A DNA stretch of 64,000 bases, from positions 806,001 through 870,000 of the forward strand of contig OZ271833.1 of assembly GCA_965601665.1 (NCBI GenBank). The letters are read 5' to 3'. Positions 58,267 through 64,000 of the stretch are shown in pieces (position 1 is the first letter of the stretch; each line of letters opens with the position of its first letter). This stretch comes from JANQNX01 sp965601665. Lineage in GTDB: Bacteria > Pseudomonadota > Gammaproteobacteria > Eutrophobiales > Eutrophobiaceae. Made by a program: the position numbers and the translations under genes. The notes beneath the pieces were generated by a model, which worked only from the letters and a program-made list of their open reading frames with translations, did not search any database and was not told where the DNA came from.

Positions 58267-59673
58267 TTAAAGTATTGCTTTAAGCACAGCATCCATGCTT
58301 TGGTGAGCATCGCCAAAATACATCCGGGTATTTTCCTTGAAAAATAACGGATTTTGGACTCCCGCATAACCTGTCGCCATACTTCGTTTAAGCACGATGG
58401 TTGTCTTGCCTTTCCAGCACTCAAGCACTGGCATGCCGGCAATCGGACTGTTGGGATCTTCTTGCGCAGACGGGTTAACAATATCATTGGCGCCGATCAC
58501 GACTGACACATCAACATCCGGAAAATCCTCATTGATTTCGTCCATCTCGAAAACGATGTCATAAGGCACCTTGGCCTCGGCCAGTAACACGTTCATATGT
58601 CCGGGCATACGGCCAGCAACCGGGTGAATACCAAACCGGACATTGACGCCTTTCTCACGCAGAATATTGGTGATTTCGTTAACAATATGTTGCGCCTGTG
58701 CCACCGCCATACCATAACCAGGAATAATCATGACTTCCCTGGCATCAGTTAACAATTGCGCTACTTCATCCGTTTCAATAGCAACGACTTCACCTTGTTC
58801 CTCGTCGGCATCGCCACCACCACCGGTGGTCGTACCAAAACCGCCGGCTATGACCGCGATAAAATGACGGTTCATTGCGCGACACATGATATAACTCAGA
58901 ATAGCACCGCTACTACCGACCAGTGCACCAACCACGATTAACAGATCATTCGACAGCATGAATCCGGTGGCGGAAGCTGCCCAACCTGAATAACTGTTCA
59001 ACATGGAAACCACAACCGGCATATCGGCGCCACCAATTGCCATTACCATATGAATACCAAAGGCGAGGGCAATGGCCGTCATCATCAGCAGTGGGATATA
59101 GGCAACCGAACTACCAGCCTCTGCTGCGTCAAGAAACCAGGAGCCCAACCAGATGGTGACCAACAGGCCGGCCAGGTTTATCCAGTGACGACCCGGTAAA
59201 AGTAACGGGTTACCACCAATCTTGCCGCTGAGTTTTCCAAACGCGATAATCGAGCCGGAGAAAGTCACAGCACCGATCAGGATGCCGACGTAGATCTCAA
59301 CTTCATGAATAACTTTCTCAATACCTTCATAGCCAGAACTGCCCATGAAGCTGACATACCCCACCAGTACTGCCGCCAGGCCCACAAGACTGTGAAGAAT
59401 TGCGACCAGTTCCGGCATCTGTGTCATTTCGACTTTTTTGGCCAGCGTAATACCGACAGCTGCACCGGTGCCCATCATGACAAAGATGAGAAAATAGCTG
59501 CCAAAACCACTGACCTCCGGGCCGAAAACAGTGGCCAATACGGCCAGCGTCATACCCACGATGCCGTAAATGTTACCGCGACGCGCTGTTTCCTGGTTAC
59601 TCAAACCGCCCAGGGTCAGGATAAACAGGATAGTGGCGCCAATATAAGAGACTGTAACCAAACCTTCTGACAT
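58267..59673 (-). CDS. pntB: NAD(P) transhydrogenase subunit beta
   Basis: PntB forms part of the proton channel and the NADPH-binding domain III of the transhydrogenase that makes NADPH from NADH using the proton gradient. The 468-residue protein has about nine helices up to residue 265. A cytoplasmic domain follows with 'VMIIPGYGMAVAQAQH' and 'VDVSVVIGANDIVNPSAQ' (NADP binding). It ends the pntA-pntB pair, 11 bp after pntA. Confidence 0.95.
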   Translation of the reverse strand: MSEGLVTVSYIGATILFILTLGGLSNQETARRGNIYGIVGMTLAVLATVFGPEVSGFGSYFLIFVMMGTGAAVGITLAKKVEMTQMPELVAILHSLVGLAAVLVGYVSFMGSSGYEGIEKVIHEVEIYVGILIGAVTFSGSIIAFGKLSGKIGGNPLLLPGRHWINLAGLLVTIWLGSWFLDAAEAGSSVAYIPLLMMTAIALAFGIHMVMAIGGADMPVVVSMLNSYSGWAASATGFMLSNDLLIVVGALVGSSGAILSYIMCRAMNRHFIAVIAGGFGTTTGGGGDADEEQGEVVAIETDEVAQLLTDAREVMIIPGYGMAVAQAQHIVNEITNILREKGVNVRFGIHPVAGRMPGHMNVLLAEAKVPYDIVFEMDEINEDFPDVDVSVVIGANDIVNPSAQEDPNSPIAGMPVLECWKGKTTIVLKRSMATGYAGVQNPLFFKENTRMYFGDAHQSMDAVLKAIL

Positions 59674-59684
59674 GACTCGCCTCC

Positions 59685-61220
59685 TTATTTACGAAACATC
59701 TGCAACATACGCTGGGTGACGGCAAAGCCACCGAATATGTTGATGCTGGTGATAAGGACGCCAAATGCCGCGAGGGCGGTGAGGAAAAATCCCGGCGATG
59801 ATACCTGTATTAATGCACCAATAATGATGATGCTGGATACCGCGTTGGTGACACTCATTAACGGTGTATGCAGAGACGGTGTGACATTCCAGATCACCAT
59901 GTAGCCAACAAAACACGCGAGTACGAACACGGTGAAATGCTGCATAAATGAGGGTGGGGCCACATTGCCAAGCCAGATCAGCATAATTGCTCCCAGTACA
60001 ACTGGAATCAGTTTTGTCAGCGGATTCGGTTGCTTCGGCTCCGGCGGCGCGACAGGCTCCGGCGCGGAAGCAGGCTGTGCTGGCGCTGCCGACAATTTTG
60101 GTGGTGGTGGTGGCCAGGTGATTTCACCCGCGTTGATAACTGTTGCACCACGTATTGCTTCATCTTCCATGTCGATGACCATGTTGCCATCCTTCTCAGG
60201 TGTCATGTCAGTTATCAGGTGACGTAGATTTGTTGCATACAACTGGCTGGCCTGAGTGGGCAGGCGACTGGGTAGATCGGTATAACCAATGATGGTAACG
60301 CCATGTGAATGGGACACCTTGTCCGGCTTGGTCAATTCACAGTTACCACCTTGCTCTGCCGCCAGGTCTACAATGACACTGCCCGTTTTCATCGACTGCA
60401 CCATTTCCTTGCTAATGAGTTTTGGTGCGGGTTTTCCGGGAATTAATGCTGTAGTAATAATGATATCAACGTCTTTTGCCTGTTCTGCAAACAAGGCCAT
60501 TTCGGCCTCGATAAATTCGTCACTCATGGTCTTGGCATAACCGCCTTCACCACTTCCGTCTTCTTCAAAATCCAGCATCAGGAAGTCGGCGCCCATACTC
60601 TCTACCTGCTCCTTGACCTCCGGGCGAGTATCAAAAGATCGCACAATTGCGCCCAGGCTATTGGCTGCACCAATGGCTGCGAGTCCCGCAACACCGGCGC
60701 CAATAATTAATACCTTGGCAGGGGGGACTTTACCAGCAGCGGTAATTTGACCGGTGAAAAAACGTCCGAAGTGATGTGATGCCTCGATGACAGCTCGATA
60801 GCCGGCAATATTGGCCATGGAACTGAGCGCATCCATTTTTTGTGCACGAGAAATGCGGGGTACACTGTCCATTGCCAATATGTTTGCCTTGCTCGCGGCT
60901 AACCTGGACATCAAATCCTCGTTTTGGGCCGGCCAGATAAAACTGATTAGCGTCTGTCCTTCGCGCAGATAACCGACTTCCTCGTCATCTGGTGCCCGAA
61001 CCTTGAACACAATATCCGCAGCATCCCACAATGCCTTACGCTCACTGATGATTTCCGCGCCCGCCTCACTGTAGGCTTCGTCGGTATAATTCGCTTCTTT
61101 TCCTGCGCCCGCCTCAACGGCTACCTCGTAGCCCAGCTTGCTTAACCATCCAATAACCTCAGGCGTTGTCGCAACGCGCTTTTCGCCCTTAAATACCTCT
61201 TTAGGCACACCGATCTTCAT
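59685..61220 (-). CDS. pntA: NAD(P) transhydrogenase subunit alpha
   Basis: A 511-residue subunit with the NAD-binding domain I and four C-terminal helices. It opens 'MKIGVPKEVFKGEKRVATTP' and has 'VLIIGAGVAGLAAIGAANSLG' (dinucleotide loop) followed by 'VRSFDTRPEVKEQ'. A Pro/Ala-rich linker (about 375-400) joins the domain to the helices. Alpha is one chain, as in E. coli, rather than split into PntAA/PntAB. A GGTGG ribosome site precedes the ATG. Confidence 0.95.
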   Translation of the reverse strand: MKIGVPKEVFKGEKRVATTPEVIGWLSKLGYEVAVEAGAGKEANYTDEAYSEAGAEIISERKALWDAADIVFKVRAPDDEEVGYLREGQTLISFIWPAQNEDLMSRLAASKANILAMDSVPRISRAQKMDALSSMANIAGYRAVIEASHHFGRFFTGQITAAGKVPPAKVLIIGAGVAGLAAIGAANSLGAIVRSFDTRPEVKEQVESMGADFLMLDFEEDGSGEGGYAKTMSDEFIEAEMALFAEQAKDVDIIITTALIPGKPAPKLISKEMVQSMKTGSVIVDLAAEQGGNCELTKPDKVSHSHGVTIIGYTDLPSRLPTQASQLYATNLRHLITDMTPEKDGNMVIDMEDEAIRGATVINAGEITWPPPPPKLSAAPAQPASAPEPVAPPEPKQPNPLTKLIPVVLGAIMLIWLGNVAPPSFMQHFTVFVLACFVGYMVIWNVTPSLHTPLMSVTNAVSSIIIIGALIQVSSPGFFLTALAAFGVLITSINIFGGFAVTQRMLQMFRK

Positions 61221-61348
61221 CGTTCCACCTCTATAATGAAATTTGTAATATGAGAGAGTTCTTTTTGTTGCTGTTTTTTATAATTATTACAAAATGCTAG
61301 CACGATTATGAGGGCAAGTCATAACAGATGAAATCGGGCGCATGAAAT

Positions 61349-61375
61349 AAAAAAAGCCCGGCGGGGCCGGGCTTT
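61349..61375 (-). terminator. Rho-independent terminator after the BI-1 gene
   Basis: AAAGCCCGGC (61353-61362) and GCCGGGCTTT (61366-61375) form a 10-bp stem with a GGG loop. Seven T follow on the minus strand (A-run 61349-61355). It lies 22 bp after the stop of the Bax-inhibitor gene and before the pntA promoter region. Confidence 0.9.
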
Positions 61376-61397
61376 CCAATCTGTTTTCAGATTAATC

Positions 61398-62069
61398 CTA
61401 TTCTTCGCCAGCGAAGGCACCGAGAAGGTGCAGCAGACTGGTAAACAGGTTGTAAATAGTCACGTACAAACCAACCGTGGCCATGATGTAGTTGGTTTCA
61501 CCTCCGTGAATCATTTCACTGGTCTGGTAAAGAATGAAACCAGACATCAGCAGCACAAACATGGCCGAGACTGCCAGTGAAAGCGCAGGGACGCTGAAAA
61601 TGGCGGCGCCAATGCCGGCCAGAAAGGCAACCAGCACGCCAACCATGATAAATCCACCCATAAAACTGAAGTTTTTACGGGTAGTCAGAGCGTAGCCGGA
61701 AAGTCCCAGGAAAATAGCGCCGGTACCACCCATGGCCATCATGACCAGTTCGGTACCATTCGAAAACATGGTCACGTAGGCATTGATAATTGGCCCTAAC
61801 GTTAAGCCCATGAAGCCGGTCAAGGCAAAAATTGCTGCCAGGCCCCATGCACTGTTGCGCAGTTTGGTCGTCAGGAACAACAGCCCAAAGTAGCCACCCA
61901 GGGTCAGAAGCAGGCCAGGGTGCGGCAGGTTGAAGGCCATCGACAGACCTGCTGTCAGCGCACTGAACAACAGCGTCATCGATAGCAACGTGTACGTATT
62001 ACGAATAAGTTTGTTAGTCGCCAGCCCTGATTCGACCGGTCTGGCGACAGCGTAAGGAGATTGACTCAT
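61398..62069 (-). CDS. Bax inhibitor-1 family protein (YccA-like)
   Basis: A 223-residue protein with seven hydrophobic helices. The N-terminus 'LATNKLIRNTYTLLSMTLLF' and the end 'ATVGLYVTIYNLFTSLLHLLG' (key Asn, Leu) are typical of the YccA/BI-1 group. E. coli YccA modulates the FtsH membrane protease, while other members leak Ca2+ or protons. A stand-alone gene with its own terminator. Confidence 0.9.
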   Translation of the reverse strand: MSQSPYAVARPVESGLATNKLIRNTYTLLSMTLLFSALTAGLSMAFNLPHPGLLLTLGGYFGLLFLTTKLRNSAWGLAAIFALTGFMGLTLGPIINAYVTMFSNGTELVMMAMGGTGAIFLGLSGYALTTRKNFSFMGGFIMVGVLVAFLAGIGAAIFSVPALSLAVSAMFVLLMSGFILYQTSEMIHGGETNYIMATVGLYVTIYNLFTSLLHLLGAFAGEE

Positions 62070-62276
62070 CAGACACCTCTTTGTTAATCGACATTAACTA
62101 TTTATAGGTTTGAGACTGAAATTTCAAGTTAAGTTTCGTGAAATTTTATGAAAAATCAATACACTCTGCCACCCTGCGGCGGAGCTGACAGTTCATTCAA
62201 TATAGACCGGTTGCAATCCTGATTCCTTGCTTCTGGAGGGTTCGAAAGGGGTACTGGTACACCGTATAAAGTTGTG

Positions 62277-62282
62277 TAAAAT
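62277..62282 (+). promoter_or_regulatory. Probable -10 box of the tRNA-Ser gene
   Basis: TAAAAT is followed by a GC-rich discriminator GCGCAC, the arrangement of stringently controlled stable-RNA promoters. It lies 15 bp before the mature tRNA. The -35 (CTGGTA at 62254-62259, 17-bp spacing) is weak. Confidence 0.45.
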
Positions 62283-62297
62283 GCGCACACTGCGACC

Positions 62298-62388
62298 GGA
62301 GGGGTGGCTGAGCGGTTGAAAGCACTGGTCTTGAAAACCAGCAAGGGTTTATAGCCCTTCGTGGGTTCGAATCCCACCCCCTCCGCCA
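62298..62388 (+). tRNA. tRNA-Ser (UGA), CCA encoded
   Basis: A 91-nt class II tRNA. The acceptor stem GGAGGGG (62298-62304) pairs with CCCCTCC (62378-62384). The anticodon stem CTGGT/ACCAG holds the loop CTTGAAA with anticodon TGA at 62332-62334. A long variable arm follows, as required for Ser. The T arm is GTGGG-TTCGAAT-CCCAC (62361-62377). Discriminator G and an encoded CCA end at 62388. Its last bases are the start of the tandem repeat described below. Confidence 0.97.
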
Positions 62389-62845
62389 ACAAATCCAGCA
62401 GATACTTCCACATTAAACCTATTTTGGATGTTGCTGTCTTCGGGTGGGACGCCCCACGATGTGGGTTCGGGTTGCAAATAGCTGGCACCCCCTCTGTCAA
62501 CAAATCCAGCAGATACTTACACATTAAACCTATTTTGGATGTTGCTGTCTTCGGGTGGGACGCCCCACGATGTGGGTTCGGGTTGCAAATAGCTGGCACC
62601 CCCTCTGTCAACAAATCCAGCAGATACTTCCACATTAAACCTATTTTGGATGTTGCTGTCTTCGGGTGGGACGCCCCACGATGTGGGTTCGGGTTGCAAA
62701 TAGCTGGCACCCCCTCTGTCAACAAATCCAGCAGATACTTACACATTAAACCTATTTTGGATGTTGCTGTCTTCGGGTGGGACACCCCACTATGTGGGTT
62801 CGGGTTGCAAATAGCTGGCACACCCTGCGCCAACAAATGCAGGAT
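62387..62845 (+). repeat. Four 111-bp tandem repeats seeded by the tRNA-Ser 3' end
   Basis: Units start at 62387, 62498, 62609 and 62720, each exactly 111 bp, and a partial fifth starts at 62831. Each unit ends with a 9-nt copy of the tRNA T-arm start (GTGGGTTCG) and a 16-nt near-copy (14 of 16) of the tRNA 3' end including CCA, CACCCCCTCTGTCAAC. The same flanking DNA then follows. Units 1 and 3 share one base (CTTCCACA) where 2 and 4 have CTTACACA, so a two-unit block was duplicated. Inside each unit CCCAC can pair with an upstream or a downstream GTGGG, giving two mutually exclusive hairpins. Since 111 is a multiple of 3, both strands stay open, which creates false repetitive reading frames. 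The layout is like the rtT repeats behind E. coli tyrT. Confidence 0.9.
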
Positions 62846-62874
62846 AGAGTTTATTTTCAGCTTTTTGTCAGGTA

Positions 62875-63336
62875 TTAACTACCGAGCCAGCGGTCGTTCT
62901 CTGCAGCACAGGTTTTTATAATTTCTGCTCGCGCCAGCGGGTCGCCCATAATCGGCAATTCTGCAGTTTTTGTCTCATCAATCAACAAATTATAGGCGGC
63001 ATAGCTATCTTCAGCCCGGCTGTATTTGGCAGCCCAGCAATCGGCCCTGTCCTGGTTACCTTGAGTGTAGTATTTAGGGTTAGAAAAAATCTGATGTCTT
63101 AACATCTGGTGGGCTAATGCATGATTTTTAAAAAAATTGCAGGCGTTGCCAATATCTTCGCAGATTTTTGAATTGTAAATCACATTGATTGCTTCTTTGC
63201 GTTCTACCCTGGATACAGCCATGTATGGCAATCTCGGGTCTCCAACGCCTTGAACATAGGCAACATATTCTTTAGCGCAACCGGTTTGTGCTGTTGCAAT
63301 GACTACAAATAAACCAGTAAAAAATAACTTTTTCAT
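62875..63336 (-). CDS. Exported protein with disabled metalloprotease-like motif
   Basis: A 153-residue protein with a signal peptide. Cys20 in 'AQTGC' could be lipidated, but Gln at -3 makes the lipobox poor. The central helix reads 'NHALAHQMLRHQ' (71-82), and 'QDRADCWAA' (95-103) lies downstream. In small zinc metallopeptidase-like proteins the same layout is His-Glu-x-x-His followed by a helix with Ala-Asp-Cys-Trp/Phe-Ala. Here the catalytic Glu is Ala73, so both His remain but hydrolysis is not expected. Five Cys in all. GGGAG precedes the ATG. Function unknown. Confidence 0.65.
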   Translation of the reverse strand: MKKLFFTGLFVVIATAQTGCAKEYVAYVQGVGDPRLPYMAVSRVERKEAINVIYNSKICEDIGNACNFFKNHALAHQMLRHQIFSNPKYYTQGNQDRADCWAAKYSRAEDSYAAYNLLIDETKTAELPIMGDPLARAEIIKTCAAENDRWLGS

Positions 63337-63431
63337 GAAAAACTCCCGGAAACTTTTTCATTTTTCCTAAAAGTTAGTCATCAATTTGTTGAGAAAGTTT
63401 GCATTTCATGCCGCTATCAATCGAATTGTAT

Positions 63432-63445
63432 TTGATGCAGATCAA
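63432..63445. promoter_or_regulatory. Perfect FNR/Anr box
   Basis: TTGAT-GCAG-ATCAA matches the FNR consensus at all ten fixed positions. Its centre lies between 63438 and 63439, which is 41.5 bp before the predicted start at 63480, the class II activator position. The divergent lipoprotein-like gene starts about 100 bp to the left. Confidence 0.8.
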
Positions 63446-63466
63446 TAACAGCAATCTCGAGGGTTC

Positions 63467-63472
63467 TACAAT
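63467..63472 (+). promoter_or_regulatory. -10 box of the FNR-dependent promoter
   Basis: TACAAT matches the -10 consensus at five of six positions. It is 21 bp downstream of the FNR box, as in class II FNR promoters, which need no good -35. Confidence 0.65.
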
Positions 63473-63479
63473 TAATATC

Positions 63480-63542
63480 GACATAACACACATGACCCAT
63501 TCATGTTACTTCTTCGAGCCCGCCATATTGCGGGCTTTTTTT
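63480..63542 (+). ncRNA. Candidate FNR-controlled small RNA, about 63 nt
   Basis: From the predicted start (G at 63480) the transcript would have a short leader, a hairpin ACATGA/TCATGT with a 5-nt loop (63490-63506), a single-stranded TACTTCTTCG (63507-63516), and a terminator hairpin AGCCCGC/GCGGGCT with seven U (63517-63542). No ORF with a ribosome site fits inside. The pyrimidine-rich linker is complementary to purine-rich ribosome sites, as expected of a base-pairing regulator. The layout (FNR box at -41.5, short RNA, strong terminator) parallels FnrS of E. coli and other FNR/Anr-driven sRNAs, without evident sequence identity. Alternative: a leader and attenuator of the small gene at 63634. 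Confidence 0.6.
63517..63542 (+). terminator. Rho-independent terminator, plus strand
   Basis: AGCCCGC (63517-63523) / GCGGGCT (63530-63536) with a 6-nt loop is followed by seven T. No plus-strand gene precedes it within 1 kb other than the tRNA, so it most likely ends the candidate small RNA. Confidence 0.9.
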
Positions 63543-63633
63543 ATAATGCGCCCGCTTTTGAACCTTTTCTTTGTAAAGCATTTCGGCCCTGTGCCGATAT
63601 TTCTTAATGTCACTAATTTCCCGGGATGATCTT

Positions 63634-63837
63634 ATGTTTTATCGAATCTGGACAAGATTAACAGGTAAGAGAAGCGCAAAAGAACAGCGAATTGCTGATT
63701 TGCAAAACATGGATGACATTGAGTTTGATGACGAAGATGACAAGACCGAGATGATTGACACACTCGCTTATCATCAGCCTTCCAAGCAATCAGTAGCAGA
63801 GAAGGCGCGCAGATTAGCAGAGGGCGCAACGTTGTAA
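63634..63837 (+). CDS. Small acidic protein of unknown function
   Basis: A 67-residue frame from the ATG at 63634, with GGGA 8 bp upstream. An ATG at 63607 is also open. The N-terminus is basic and aromatic ('MFYRIWTRLTGKRSAKEQRI'), the middle is strongly acidic ('DDIEFDDEDDKTEMID'), and the end is an amphipathic helix. Such charge segregation is common in small conserved gammaproteobacterial proteins. I do not recognise it. It begins about 90 bp after the candidate small RNA's terminator. Confidence 0.5.
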   Translation: MFYRIWTRLTGKRSAKEQRIADLQNMDDIEFDDEDDKTEMIDTLAYHQPSKQSVAEKARRLAEGATL

Positions 63838-63972
63838 GTGGCGAAGGCTACACGTCCAAATTGACTGGCAGTCTGTCCCGCATCATTGTAAATTTATGCT
63901 GGCTCGCAAGCATGTGTTTTCAGTATGCGGCCATAATTCGTCTATAATCAATGTCAAAAACGGGGTAAGTAC

Positions 63973-64000
63973 ATGTTCGGGTGGTTTTTCAGACTATTTT
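63973..64000 (+). CDS. Possible start of a gene cut by the window end
   Basis: ATG at 63973 preceded by GGGGTAAG at good spacing. The nine visible codons (Met-Phe-Gly-Trp-Phe-Phe-Arg-Leu-Phe) look like the start of a membrane segment. Nothing more can be said. The spacer 63838-63972 shows no clear element. Confidence 0.35.

Noticed and set aside
62156..62836. 226-residue minus-strand repetitive protein and its plus-strand 186-residue counterpart
   Set aside because: Both read through the tRNA gene and exist only because the repeat period is a multiple of three. Neither has a ribosome site.
62387..62845. CRISPR array
   Set aside because: The 111-bp units are directly adjoining with no unique spacers, are far longer than CRISPR repeats, and derive from the neighbouring tRNA. 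No cas genes are present.
63399..63629. 76-residue plus-strand reading frame
   Set aside because: It spans the FNR box, the predicted promoter and the terminator, and it has no ribosome site. The regulatory reading explains the sequence better.

Overview
The window is a chromosomal segment of a non-enteric gammaproteobacterium. The evidence is gene order and content: a comEC-exbB-exbD-lpxK-ycaR-kdsB block, an ftsK-lolA-rarA-crcB-serS block beside trxB, epmB diverging from efp-epmA, a 629/751-residue ParE/ParC pair, a pntAB pair and an OprI/Lpp-type lipoprotein. Rubrerythrin and a perfect FNR box with a class II geometry suggest a facultative or microaerobic life. A glucosylglycerate gene set suggests osmotic or nitrogen stress (inference). 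No prophage, insertion sequence or CRISPR array is visible. Almost all of the sequence is housekeeping DNA with short spacers.

Layout. 0-6.4 kb: end of a probable L,D-transpeptidase, an Lpp-like lipoprotein, a PLP aminotransferase, an HNH protein, mazG, a small BamE-like protein, folE2 and xseB-ispA. 6.5-9.0 kb: rubrerythrin, a two-cluster Fe-S protein and a DUF3501 protein, behind a promoter that carries a perfect operator-like dyad. 9.1-17.2 kb: parE-parC followed by three genes to make and split glucosylglycerate. 17.2-19.4 kb: a CPA2 antiporter and a LysE exporter, then a 0.4 kb non-coding stretch of short repeats. 19.8-29.7 kb: EF-P and its two modification enzymes, a nuclease-like protein, a YoaA/DinG helicase, an O-methyltransferase, cpdA, tsaB, lolC-lolD and a DUF2062 protein. 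29.8-38.0 kb: comEC-exbBD-lpxK-ycaR-kdsB, facing infA, bpt, aat and a FemAB-like gene. 38-46.5 kb: secreted proteins of unknown role, an exported histone-deacetylase-family protein, an AbgT transporter, a hydrolase, a quinone reductase and trxB. 46.7-52.6 kb: ftsK-lolA-rarA-crcB-serS. 53.0-58.2 kb: a signalling cluster of a lone receiver, a PAS-GGDEF-EAL protein and a hybrid histidine kinase whose second receiver has decayed. 58.2-62.1 kb: pntAB and a Bax-inhibitor-1 protein. 62.1-64 kb: tRNA-Ser(UGA) with four 111-bp tandem repeats made partly from its own 3' end, a lipoprotein-like protein with a disabled metalloprotease motif, and a candidate FNR-driven small RNA.

The two observations I rate highest are the tRNA-Ser-derived tandem repeat (62387-62845) and the FNR-box / -10 / two-hairpin / terminator cassette (63432-63542). 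Next come the promoter-operator of the rubrerythrin operon, the exported deacetylase-like protein, the freshly broken second receiver domain, and the modular non-coding repeat at 19.5-19.74 kb. All functions are read from sequence and memory of families. No database search was run.
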